A stretch of DNA of 64,000 nucleotides from Pseudomonas mandelii (lineage in GTDB: Bacteria; Pseudomonadota; Gammaproteobacteria; Pseudomonadales; Pseudomonadaceae), in NCBI RefSeq assembly GCF_006438925.1, contig NZ_RCZA01000004.1, positions 1-64,000 of the forward strand. Reading direction: 5' to 3'. A program made the position numbers and the translations under genes. The notes under the pieces are model-generated. The model was not told the origin of the DNA, made no database searches, and saw only the letters and a program-made list of their open reading frames with translations. Positions 18,898 through 27,353 of this stretch are shown piece after piece. Every line of letters begins with the position of its first letter. Positions within the stretch are counted from its first letter, which is position 1.

Positions 18898-19030
18898 GGA
18901 AGAACGAGCACGCGTTGTATAGCCTGAGTATTGCTGTCGAAGGTTACAGCGCGATGACACATTTTTTGCGTCCTTTGAAGATCACATCCTCAAGACCCGC
19001 GATCCTGGTGTCTGCTTATTCGTAAAGGGT
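18872..19030 (-). ncRNA. Candidate small RNA in the CHAD-Ppx gap
   Basis: Inferred from the orphan terminator at 18872-18897. The presumed transcript carries three AGGA motifs on the minus strand, with GGA at 19003-19005, 18987-18989 and 18971-18973, exactly 16 bases apart. AGGA elements bind RsmA/CsrA-type proteins, but no GacA-type upstream box (TGTAAG) was found. Its 5' end is unknown; a weak -35/-10-like pair (TTGCCA, TAAGAT) lies near 19045-19068. It contains no convincing reading frame. Confidence 0.35.
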
Positions 19031-19114
19031 AGAGGGTGTCATCTTAGCGTCATCGACCCCATGGCAAGATCCTCGCAAACCGCCTAGTGCGCTCAACTTG
19101 CAAGGAATCCCCCC

Positions 19115-20050
19115 ATGAAAGGAGACGCCTCTCTATTTGCAGCCATTGACCTTGGTTCTAATGCGTTTCGCATGATGATCGGCCAGTCAGTCAGACGGCG
19201 TCAGGGGTTCGTGATCCAGGAAGTGAAAACCTTGCGTGAACCTGTCCGTTTGGCGGAAGGGTCTCAAGGCGGGGCACTGGACGAGTTGGCGTTGGATCGG
19301 GGATGGCAAGCGCTCGCACGATTTGGCAAAAAGTTACGCGGCTTTGAGGCCGGACGTGTGCGGGCGGTAGCGACCAGTGCAGTGCGCGAAGCCGACAATG
19401 CCCAACTGTTTTTGGCCAGCGCGGAGCAGCACCTGGGTTTCCGGATTGACGTCATCTCTGGGCATGAAGAGGCCCGACTGGTGTACGCCGGTGTTGCTCA
19501 TACGGTGCCGGGTACACAGAGCAGGCGACTGGTCTTGGATATCGGTGGCGGCTCCACTGAACTGATTCTGGGGCAGGGCGCTCAGCCCTTGTTGACCGAA
19601 AGTATTGCGATTGGCAGCGGCACCTTCGGCGCGCGTTACTTTCAGGGTGGCTGTATTACGGCTCAGGCACTCCTGGAGGCTGAGCGTGTAGCCACATTGC
19701 AGTTTGAAAAGGTGGCGCGTCGTTATCGCACGCTGGGTTGGCAGCAGGTGATAGGTTCTTCAGGCACCGCACGGATGCTGGCCAAAGTTCTCAAGGCCAA
19801 CGGGTTGAACGACTATGGCGAAAGCGGCATCACCTACAGCGGACTGTTGCGCTTGTCGTTGCGCCTGCTTGAAGTGGGACATGTCAAACAGCTTCGGCTG
19901 ACGGGCTTGCAAAGCCATCGCCAGAGCATCTTGCCTGGAGGTCTTGTTCTCATGCTGGCGGCATTCAAGGTGTTTGGTGTCTCGCATATGACGCCTTCCG
20001 AGCCTGGTTTGAGGTTCGGCGTTCTTCATGGTCTGATGTGTAATCACTGA
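19115..20050 (+). CDS. Ppx/GppA family phosphatase (short form)
   Basis: A 311-residue member of the ASKHA-fold exopolyphosphatase/guanosine pentaphosphatase family. Visible motifs: FAAIDLGSNAFRMMIG (phosphate 1), AVATSAVREADN, ISGHEEARLVYAGV, and LVLDIGGGSTELILG (phosphate 2). It lacks the C-terminal HD-like half found in the roughly 500-residue Ppx, so it is the short type. Expected substrates are polyphosphate or pppGpp; sequence cannot decide. It follows the polyphosphate-binding CHAD gene. The start at 19115 is supported by AAGGAA upstream. Confidence 0.88.
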   Translation: MKGDASLFAAIDLGSNAFRMMIGQSVRRRQGFVIQEVKTLREPVRLAEGSQGGALDELALDRGWQALARFGKKLRGFEAGRVRAVATSAVREADNAQLFLASAEQHLGFRIDVISGHEEARLVYAGVAHTVPGTQSRRLVLDIGGGSTELILGQGAQPLLTESIAIGSGTFGARYFQGGCITAQALLEAERVATLQFEKVARRYRTLGWQQVIGSSGTARMLAKVLKANGLNDYGESGITYSGLLRLSLRLLEVGHVKQLRLTGLQSHRQSILPGGLVLMLAAFKVFGVSHMTPSEPGLRFGVLHGLMCNH

Positions 20051-20176
20051 TCAACCCATAGCAACCTTGCGGAGCAGAGACCTTTACGTTGAATCGTTAC
20101 AGCTTTTACAGTGCTTGAAGCTATAAAAATCAGGGAAAGACATGATGTCCACCTATGCTAATTTTTCGGACATTTC

Positions 20177-20995
20177 ATGAGACGTGTAGTTTTCAATCAA
20201 AAAGGGGGCGTCGGGAAATCCAGTATCGCGTGTAACCTCGCGGCCATCAGTGCCTATGAGGGCTATCGCACCTTGCTGATTGATCTGGATGCCCAAGCCA
20301 ATGCTACTCACTATTTGACCGGGCTCAGCGGCGAAGATATTCCCCTGGGGATCGCCGACTTCTTCAAACAGACACTGTTCCCAGGCCCGGCCTCAAAGAA
20401 GGCCCAAGCCCATATCCATGAAACCCGCTTCGACAACTTGCATTTGATCGCCGCCTCGTCGGAGCTGAGTGATCTGCAATCCAAGCTCGAGACACGCTAC
20501 AAAATTCAGAAACTCAGTAAGCTGCTGGACAGGCTCGATGAAGACTATGAGCGGATCTATATGGACACTCCGCCCGGTCTGAATTTTTACAGCGTCTCGG
20601 CGCTGATTGCCGCTGACCGCTGTTTGATCCCTTTCGATTGCGATAGCTTTTCTCGCCAAGCGATTTACGGTGTGCTGCGAGAAATCGAGGAGATCAAAAG
20701 TGATCATAACGAGAGGCTGGAGGTTGAGGGCATCGTTGTTAACCAATTCCAGGCTCGCAACGCACTGCCGCAACGACTGCTCGACGAGCTGATTGCCGAG
20801 AAAATGCCGGTGTTGTCTGCGTATCTGATGAGTTCGGTGAAGATGCGTGAGTCACACCAGGCCAGCAAGCCACTGATCTATCTGGAACCGCAACACAAGC
20901 TGACCCGGCAATTCGTGGAGCTGTTCAACTTGCTTGAAGCCAGGCCTGAATGGGGCGGCTACCCGTCGACTAAGATTACTGGTTCAACAGTTTGA
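20177..20995 (+). CDS. ParA/Soj-like ATPase
   Basis: A 272-residue deviant Walker ATPase of the ParA/MinD family. The P-loop is QKGGVGKSSIACNLAA with the signature lysine (KGG); then LIDLDAQANAT (Walker A') and IYMDTPPGLNF (Walker B). There is no N-terminal helix-turn-helix and no ParB gene nearby, so it is an orphan that may position a protein cargo rather than a chromosome. It is 17 bases upstream of the phosphatase gene on the same strand, suggesting an operon. Confidence 0.85.
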   Translation: MRRVVFNQKGGVGKSSIACNLAAISAYEGYRTLLIDLDAQANATHYLTGLSGEDIPLGIADFFKQTLFPGPASKKAQAHIHETRFDNLHLIAASSELSDLQSKLETRYKIQKLSKLLDRLDEDYERIYMDTPPGLNFYSVSALIAADRCLIPFDCDSFSRQAIYGVLREIEEIKSDHNERLEVEGIVVNQFQARNALPQRLLDELIAEKMPVLSAYLMSSVKMRESHQASKPLIYLEPQHKLTRQFVELFNLLEARPEWGGYPSTKITGSTV

Positions 20996-21012
20996 AATAG
21001 GGGAAGACCGTT

Positions 21013-21444
21013 ATGGCTGACAAATGTCGAGTGCTGTTCGTTTGCGCAAAAAATGACGTTCGTTCGCTCATGGCAGAAGCACTGCTGCGACACACTGACT
21101 CGGTACACTTCGAGCCCTACAGTGCTGGCCTCGAGGCCAGTGAAATCGACCCACGCACCTTGGAATCTCTCGATCATATTGGCGTCGACCGCACGGGGTT
21201 GCGCAGTAAAGCCATCGGTGAGTTTGAGGGGCAGCCGTTCAACTATGTCATCACGCTGTGTGATAAATCGTCCGAAGAGGCCTCTCGGATGCCATCTTCC
21301 GGCGAGGTGATCGTGTGGAGTTTTGAAGACCCGACGACCAGCGAGAAACATGAGCCTTTTCGTCATGCCCTCCAGGAGATTCACGACCGCATCAAAATGT
21401 TCGTCACCGTGAAGACCAGACAGGAAAGTCATCGATCCGAGTAA
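21013..21444 (+). CDS. Low-molecular-weight protein tyrosine phosphatase / ArsC-like protein
   Basis: A 143-residue protein with the phosphatase loop VLFVCAKNDVRSLMAEALL near the N-terminus; the C-x5-R motif (CAKNDVR) supplies nucleophile and phosphate-binding Arg. This fold is shared by tyrosine phosphatases and thioredoxin-linked arsenate reductases. No ars operon genes adjoin, so a phosphatase is at least as likely. It is paired with the ParA-like ATPase gene, separated by 17 bases, and a GGGGAAG ribosome site precedes it. Confidence 0.75.
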   Translation: MADKCRVLFVCAKNDVRSLMAEALLRHTDSVHFEPYSAGLEASEIDPRTLESLDHIGVDRTGLRSKAIGEFEGQPFNYVITLCDKSSEEASRMPSSGEVIVWSFEDPTTSEKHEPFRHALQEIHDRIKMFVTVKTRQESHRSE

Positions 21445-21585
21445 AGGCTCCGGAGCGAACGATTAACCACATAGAGGTTCTCGCCATACTACGACTGCGC
21501 AGATCAACATTTGTCTTGAATGCATAGTGTGAGTCTGCACAATCTGATCGAATATTCAGTCGCCGGCCTGGTTCGCCCGAATTCG

Positions 21586-21611
21586 CAGATGCGCCCGAAT
21601 GGGTGCATCTG
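21586..21611. terminator. Strong hairpin between convergent genes
   Basis: Arms 21586-21596 (CAGATGCGCCC) and 21601-21611 (GGGTGCATCTG) pair over 11 positions with one G-U around GAAT. It lies between the ends of the phosphatase gene (21444) and the minus-strand regulator (21646). There is no T tract, so it may be a REP-like element rather than an intrinsic terminator. Confidence 0.45.
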
Positions 21612-21645
21612 GCCATTATCTGCCGATCATGGCTACAAAGTATGC

Positions 21646-24573
21646 TCAGCGCGATGGCTTCGGACTCGCCTTGCCGCTTAAAGAACACTTTGCAGCCTCA
21701 ATCAACCAGTGCGCACGTTTTACCAATTCAGTTCCATGCGTTTCGGGCAACTGGTCAATCAGCATCACCAATGCCCGGTGATCTTCAGTTGTAGCGTCGT
21801 GATGCTCACTCAGCTCGACCATTGCGAGCAGCTCCAGCCACGATGCTTCCTGGGCGCGTGCCTCCTCAATCGCACGCCGCACCGCCGCGTTGCTGGCATC
21901 CGACCGACCCTGAGCTCGCGCGATCGCGGCCTCCAGCAGCAACAGCTGCGGCAGGTATACGCGTTCTCCCAGTTCCTCTCCCACCCGGAGGGCTTCCTGC
22001 AATTCTACGTGCGCTGCGTCGCAATCGCCTGCCAGTAGCAGCGCCTCGGCGGCGTAGCCGAGTACTTCGCTGGCTCCGGAGCGCATACCGAGTCGGGTGT
22101 GTTCCTCGTAGGCTTCACGGATGTGCCGATAGCCGTCGTGGGGGGCGCCGTTGCGCGCGTCGGCCCAGCCGCGCCACCAGCGGCAAGCTGTGCGCCCGAG
22201 CGCGAGCGAATATTCATCGACGAGCTTCTGCATATCGTCAGCCAACGCTGCCACCCGCACAGGGTTTCCCAGTCGTACCTCGATCAAAACCTCCTGCCAG
22301 GTCGCGACCAGCCATGTCATAGGTTGTCGAAGCGTATGCGCGCGGGTTCGTGCCCGCTGCATATGGGTTCGGCCTTGCTCAATCAGGCCAGACCGCACCA
22401 GCTCGATGGCCAGCATACCGTGCAGCATGACCTGGGGATCTGCCGCAAAGATCTCGTTTGTCCCTATGCCCAGCGGCTCGGCGATCGCGAGGGCCTGCTC
22501 TAACCAGCTGCGTGTAATTTTCGTGCGGCCCTGGAGGTGATGCACCTCGCCCTGAACGATGCACGCCGCCAGCATGAGCTTTTGATCGTTTGCGTTTAGG
22601 GAGAGAGCTTCAGCACGCTCTGCCACTTCCAAAGCCTGCGAGTAGTCGCCGCGCAGACCGAGTAGATAGCCGAATCCGTGCAGAAGGCGACCGCGCATAG
22701 GGTGCTCGGGTACCTCCGCGAGCAGCGTGTACGCCCGTTCGAAAGCGCTCTTGGCTTCGCTGCCGACACCGAACATGTGGAAGGCCGAAACCCCCTGCAA
22801 CGTGGCCAAGGTAATTTCGAGCGTATCGCGCTCCGTCCCTTCGGGTGTCTGCATAAGCAGGATTAGGGCACGCTCAGTGAGACCGATGCACAAGTCCGGA
22901 CTGAAGTGCAGTAGCGCGGCTTCTGCGGCCTCGGCGTAGTAGCGCAGTGCGATCATCGGCAGCCGAGCACGGTCGAAGTGCATCGCGAGTTCTGAAGCAG
23001 CAACCGGCACACCGGCCGAGCGCTCACGTTCGAGGGCAGTGCCAACCTGGCCATGGAAATCGATGCGCAACGAACGCGGCGTGCGGTCATACAGCACCTG
23101 GCGAAAAAGGGCGTGTCGGAACGAGTAAGGAGGCTCTACCGCCTCGTCAACATCGGGAACCCGCGGTTGTGTGAGCCATACCTGCTCACGCATCAGTTCT
23201 TCACAGTCGCCAATCACCGAAGAGAGATTGCGCTCGAGGGCCAGCGAAACTGTCTCGATCCGGAAGTCGGTCCCGCACACCGCAGCTGCGGAGAGGAGTG
23301 TTCGTTGCTCGGGAGCCAGCTTGGCAATGTAGTGATCGATGATGGCCGCAAGGTTGTCGGGAACCGCCAGATCCGCCAGCCGAGCTTCGACGGTGGTTTC
23401 GTCTTCTTTCGCATCCATCACTTCAGTGATGACTGAGGAAACGAACAAGGGCACGCCGTCGGTCCGTTCGTGCAGGGCGCGCACGAAGGCTTCGTCGCGT
23501 GCTAGTGAGGCTGAACGCAGCGCCACATAGTCGGCGACCTCGGTTTCGGAAAAAGGGTCGAGCACCACTTCCTCGCACAAGCGTTGCAGACGCAGTTCGT
23601 GACGCAATGAGTTGAGCGGATGGTCGAGCGCCACCACTTCGGCAAGGCGGAAGCTTGACAGCCACATGAGCCGTGCGGGGCTACGCCGTCGCGCTATGTA
23701 GTTAATCAGCTGAACCGTCGCCCGGTCGCTCCAGTGCAGGTCTTCGGTCATCAGCAATAGCGGACGCAGCTTTGTGTAGCGGTCCAACAGTTCACCGAAT
23801 TCCCTCAGCATGCGTTCCGGGCCGACGCCGGCCAGCTCGCGCCGCAATGCGTCACGTTCCTCCGTGCTACTCAACCACGGCAATTGCAGCAGCCAGGTTG
23901 GTGCCACATCGCGCAACAACGCCGGCAGGGTCGGGTCGCTGCGGCACAAATCGGCCAATGCCTCCAGCACCGGCAGGTAGGGTTCGCCGGTGCCGAAGTG
24001 CTCCATGCAATGGCCGCGTGCGCAAGCGATGTCGCCAAGGCCGGCGCGGAAATGTTCGATCAACGTGGTCTTGCCGATCCCCGGTTCTCCAGCAAGCCAG
24101 ACAACGGCCCGCTGACCGCTACCGGCCCGCTCCCACGCCCGTTGCAGTCTGGAGACCTCGTCAGTGCGACCGATGAATGACGACTGAGGTGTGTCGGTCG
24201 CCGTAAGCGCCATGGGTGTAGGCGGCCTCGAAGCAGCAGGGGGCGAGACGGCGATGAAGCGATAGCCGCGTCGCGACACCGTCTCGATAAAACGAGGGTG
24301 CTTGGGGTCATCGCCCAACACCTTACGCAGATCGCTGATGGCCGTCTTCAGGACCGAATCGCTGACAAACCGATGCCCCCACACGGCATCCAGCAAGGCG
24401 TCTTTGGATACCAACGACCCCGGCTGGCGTGCGAGCACGCATAACAACAGAAAAGGGGTCGGCGCCAACGCCACAGCTTGCCCATCACGCAACAAGCAAG
24501 CGTTGGCCTCGTCGAGTTCGAACTCGCCAAAGTCAAGCAGGACGGGGGTCGGATGGGGCTGCGGACGCGCCAC
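21646..24573 (-). CDS. Large transcription regulator: winged helix, AAA-type ATPase, helical repeats
   Basis: A 975-residue protein from a GTG start preceded by AGGA. Residues 12-108 form an OmpR/CadC-type winged helix (FGEFELDEANACLLRDGQAV, then VSKDALLDAVWG and SRRGYRFIAV). Residues 130-400 form a nucleotide-binding module with Walker A GEPGIGKTT (162-170) and Walker B PLLLMTED (271-278). The remaining 550 or so residues are Ala- and Leu-rich helical repeats resembling tetratricopeptides. Such fused regulators sense a ligand or partner through the repeats. It is divergent from the flavin hydroxylase gene and is the most likely activator of the catabolic island; no receiver or membrane segment is present. 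Confidence 0.85.
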   Translation of the reverse strand: MARPQPHPTPVLLDFGEFELDEANACLLRDGQAVALAPTPFLLLCVLARQPGSLVSKDALLDAVWGHRFVSDSVLKTAISDLRKVLGDDPKHPRFIETVSRRGYRFIAVSPPAASRPPTPMALTATDTPQSSFIGRTDEVSRLQRAWERAGSGQRAVVWLAGEPGIGKTTLIEHFRAGLGDIACARGHCMEHFGTGEPYLPVLEALADLCRSDPTLPALLRDVAPTWLLQLPWLSSTEERDALRRELAGVGPERMLREFGELLDRYTKLRPLLLMTEDLHWSDRATVQLINYIARRRSPARLMWLSSFRLAEVVALDHPLNSLRHELRLQRLCEEVVLDPFSETEVADYVALRSASLARDEAFVRALHERTDGVPLFVSSVITEVMDAKEDETTVEARLADLAVPDNLAAIIDHYIAKLAPEQRTLLSAAAVCGTDFRIETVSLALERNLSSVIGDCEELMREQVWLTQPRVPDVDEAVEPPYSFRHALFRQVLYDRTPRSLRIDFHGQVGTALERERSAGVPVAASELAMHFDRARLPMIALRYYAEAAEAALLHFSPDLCIGLTERALILLMQTPEGTERDTLEITLATLQGVSAFHMFGVGSEAKSAFERAYTLLAEVPEHPMRGRLLHGFGYLLGLRGDYSQALEVAERAEALSLNANDQKLMLAACIVQGEVHHLQGRTKITRSWLEQALAIAEPLGIGTNEIFAADPQVMLHGMLAIELVRSGLIEQGRTHMQRARTRAHTLRQPMTWLVATWQEVLIEVRLGNPVRVAALADDMQKLVDEYSLALGRTACRWWRGWADARNGAPHDGYRHIREAYEEHTRLGMRSGASEVLGYAAEALLLAGDCDAAHVELQEALRVGEELGERVYLPQLLLLEAAIARAQGRSDASNAAVRRAIEEARAQEASWLELLAMVELSEHHDATTEDHRALVMLIDQLPETHGTELVKRAHWLIEAAKCSLSGKASPKPSR

Positions 24574-25023
24574 GGTTGATTCCTAAAGACTTAAAACATG
24601 GTGGTGCGCTGAAGATTCGCACGTGATTCAGCGTTGAAAAAAACAATGTTCCTGCCGTTCTGGTCCTGTCGACACGTCTTCTTGCACCGACTGTTCTCCA
24701 ACCTCGGCTGGGGCCCTGGCAGCCACGCACTTCAGTCCTGGGCCATTGCTCCCATGACAACGCTGATCGGCTCTGAAGCCAAGCGTCGTCGGTCGGAAAC
24801 TGGCACGCGCGCAACTTCACGCCACGAGCCTTCTTCGCCTTAACGCGGCCACTTACGCCTGTATCTCTGCTCGTCCGGTCGGTCACATCACGGCTTTTCA
24901 ATGATCTCAAAAAATAATGACAAAAACATCAATATTGAAATATCTCTCAATTTTGCATACCTTGTTTCTGCCTAACGATGAGACCTGCGCGCCTCACGAC
25001 TTCAATCACAACAAGGGCTCGAA
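24574..25023. promoter_or_regulatory. Divergent control region of the catabolic island
   Basis: A 450-base gap between the large regulator and the flavin hydroxylase. The half next to the hydroxylase (24900-24960) is AT-rich and holds a 10-base perfect palindrome TCAATATTGA (24929-24938) and a spaced repeat ATTGA-N8-TCAAT (24934-24951). These are candidate operator elements, too short for a firm claim. Minus-strand frames across it lack protein features. Confidence 0.4.
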
Positions 25024-26682
25024 ATGAACAACAACAAAAAAGATTCCGAATTGCTTCCCTCCGCCGTCGATGTGCTGGTCGTCGGTAACGGTCCGGTAGG
25101 TGCGACAATCGCGGCGCTGCTCGGCCGCTACGGGGTTACGACCCTGGTGCTGGATAAGCTCCATGAAATCGTACTGATGCCTCGTGCCATCGCTCTGGAC
25201 AACGAGGCCCTGCGCATCCTGCAACTCGCCGGATTGTCGGAGGACGCTTTCGAGAAGATCGTTATCCCGGAAGTGAAGATGCACTCTCCGGTCCTCGGGC
25301 AATTCGGTCGAGCCAATACCGAGGGATGTATCGACGGCCACCCCAAGCTTGTGACGTTCTATCAACCCGATCTCGAACGAGCGATGCGTGGCCAGGTTTC
25401 CCGACTGAAATCAGTGACCAGCCTGGGTGGTTTCGAGCTGGAGAGTCTGGTTGAGGAAGCTGATTGCGTGGTCGCCACCGTACGGGATCAAAATGGGCAC
25501 TCGCATTCTGTTCGTTCCCAATACCTGATCGGTGCGGACGGCGCTAGTTCCAGGGTCAGGGCGCTGATCGGTCAGGAGTTCGAAGGACAAACCTATGCAG
25601 AGGATTGGCTGATTGTCGATGCCAAGAACCGGCATCAGTCAGCCATTGATCACATTGAGTTTATCTGTGATCCGCGGCGCCCGACGCCGCACATGCCCGC
25701 CCCCGGTGGAAGGGAGCGCTGGGAATTCATGCTGCAACCCGGCGAATCCAGGGAGGAGCTGGAAAGCCCGGAAAGCATCGCTCGGCTCATTGCGCCATGG
25801 GTCAATCCGTTGGAGTTGGAAATCGAACGCAAGGCGGTGTATCGATTCCACGCGCGTTGCTGCAACCGATTCAGCAAGGGACGTACTTTCCTCGTTGGCG
25901 ACGCTGCACACATCACCCCTCCCTTCGTCGGACAAGGTCTCGTAGCGGGCCTTCGTGATGGCGCCAACCTGGCCTGGAAGCTGGCTTGGGTCCTTCGTGG
26001 CCACGCCGCGCCTGCGATACTCGATACCTACGATCTAGAGCGCCGCCCACATGCTCAGGCGATGATCAATCTGGCGAAACTCATGGGCCGCCTGGTGATG
26101 CCAAAGAACAAGATCGCGGCTTTCTTCATCCACGGCCTGATGCGCATGCTGGCGTTGACTCCCGCTACCAGAAGGTACTTCGAGCAGTTGGACATCAAGC
26201 CGAAGAACACTTTCATGCACGGCCTGTTCGTGCAGCATCGCCGGGGTGACAAGCTGGTACGTGGCAGCCTGTTTCCCCAAGCTTGGATTCGCACCCTGCA
26301 AAAGCAGATCAAGCTGAGCGACGATGCACTGGGAGACAACCTGACCTTGGTTGGATTCGGTGTTGACCCGTTGTCCCTGCTCACCACTGATCAGATCGTT
26401 GCCTGGGAAAAGATGGGCGGTCACTTCTTAGAGGTCAGACCTCGCGGCCAACGCTCCGGCGGCAGCTGTGACTTCATCGAAGACATGAACCATGAGATCT
26501 TGCCACTGGCTGCTAAAGGAACACTCGTCGCCGTTCGTCCTGACCGTATCATCATGCACCACGCCCCTGGCACAGAGGCTAGCAAGCTCCTTCGAGACTG
26601 TCGGGGTCTGCTGATGAGTGATGGCGCCACTCCTGACGGCGTTTCCATTACTATCAACGAGCCGATTAGATTAAGAGCTTGA
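25024..26682 (+). CDS. FAD-dependent aromatic ring hydroxylase (MhpA-like)
   Basis: A 552-residue class A flavoprotein monooxygenase using NAD(P)H and O2 to add a hydroxyl to a phenolic ring. Motifs: Rossmann VLVVGNGPVGATIAALLGRY, the DG motif LIGADGASSRVRAL, and the GD motif FLVGDAAHITPPFVGQGLVA. The C-terminal domain matches the 3-(3-hydroxyphenyl)propionate hydroxylase group in length, but the substrate cannot be read from sequence. An AAGGG ribosome site precedes the ATG. The first TetR gene starts two bases after its stop. It probably catalyses the first ring step of the island, creating a catechol- or hydroxyquinol-type substrate for the downstream extradiol dioxygenase. Confidence 0.88.
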   Translation: MNNNKKDSELLPSAVDVLVVGNGPVGATIAALLGRYGVTTLVLDKLHEIVLMPRAIALDNEALRILQLAGLSEDAFEKIVIPEVKMHSPVLGQFGRANTEGCIDGHPKLVTFYQPDLERAMRGQVSRLKSVTSLGGFELESLVEEADCVVATVRDQNGHSHSVRSQYLIGADGASSRVRALIGQEFEGQTYAEDWLIVDAKNRHQSAIDHIEFICDPRRPTPHMPAPGGRERWEFMLQPGESREELESPESIARLIAPWVNPLELEIERKAVYRFHARCCNRFSKGRTFLVGDAAHITPPFVGQGLVAGLRDGANLAWKLAWVLRGHAAPAILDTYDLERRPHAQAMINLAKLMGRLVMPKNKIAAFFIHGLMRMLALTPATRRYFEQLDIKPKNTFMHGLFVQHRRGDKLVRGSLFPQAWIRTLQKQIKLSDDALGDNLTLVGFGVDPLSLLTTDQIVAWEKMGGHFLEVRPRGQRSGGSCDFIEDMNHEILPLAAKGTLVAVRPDRIIMHHAPGTEASKLLRDCRGLLMSDGATPDGVSITINEPIRLRA

Positions 26683-26684
26683 TC

Positions 26685-27332
26685 ATGAATTTCCCCACAC
26701 CTCCTTTAGATGCTGCTGTGCCAGAACCTCTCACCAGGGGGCACAAGAAGCGCGAGCGCACCCGTCGCGGTCTGGTCGACGCGGCATTGCGACTTGTCGC
26801 TCGTAAGGAGGTGGGGGATATCGGATTGTTCGAAGTCGCCGCCGAGGCGGCGGTATCCAACGGCACCATCTACAACTATTTCCGAACGCGTGACGAAGTA
26901 CTCGAAGCGGTGGGCATCGCCATGGCCGCGGAGTTTTCTGACGCCATTTCTGTCCTGAACGCGGACGTGCAGTGCGGAGCACAGCGGCTTTCGATTGGCG
27001 TACGCATGTTTGTGTGTCGGGCTGCGGCTGACCACCAATGGGCGAATGCCCTATTGCGCATCATCCATTTCGACCAGGCCATGCGCTCGCGCTTGGCTAC
27101 TCATGTAATGGGTGATCTGCGTGAGGGGTTGCGTGCAGGAACTTTGGCTTATGAGGACGAGGGGGTCGCCCTGGATTTGGTCTTGTCGTGCACAACCGGA
27201 GCGATGCGCTCAGTTATCGAGGGACGTGCAGTGGTGGAGCACGATGTGCGGGTCGCCGAAATGATTCTCCAAGCTCTAGGCGTAACGCCTGCCAGAGCCA
27301 GGAAAATCGCCGGCAAGCCTCTACCGGCCTGA
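26685..27332 (+). CDS. TetR family regulator (first of the island)
   Basis: A 215-residue regulator. After a basic N-terminal stretch (RGHKKRERTRRG) comes the TetR helix-turn-helix: GLVDAALRLVARKEVGDIGL, FEVAAEAAVSNGTIYNYFRT, RDEVLEAVG. The remainder is the variable ligand-binding helical domain. ATG 26685 lies two bases past the hydroxylase stop, so it is co-transcribed and may repress its own operon in the absence of the aromatic inducer. It converges with the OYE gene, whose stop lies 21 bases on. Confidence 0.85.
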   Translation: MNFPTPPLDAAVPEPLTRGHKKRERTRRGLVDAALRLVARKEVGDIGLFEVAAEAAVSNGTIYNYFRTRDEVLEAVGIAMAAEFSDAISVLNADVQCGAQRLSIGVRMFVCRAAADHQWANALLRIIHFDQAMRSRLATHVMGDLREGLRAGTLAYEDEGVALDLVLSCTTGAMRSVIEGRAVVEHDVRVAEMILQALGVTPARARKIAGKPLPA

Positions 27333-27353
27333 ACTGAAGTCATCCTTGATTTG

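Noticed and set aside
18872..19030. RsmY/RsmZ-type identity for the candidate small RNA
   Set aside because: Only three GGA motifs, no TGTAAG-type GacA box and different neighbours; a named assignment is not justified.
20177..21444. Arsenic resistance locus
   Set aside because: Only an ArsC/LMW-phosphatase-like gene is present; no arsR, arsB or arsH beside it.
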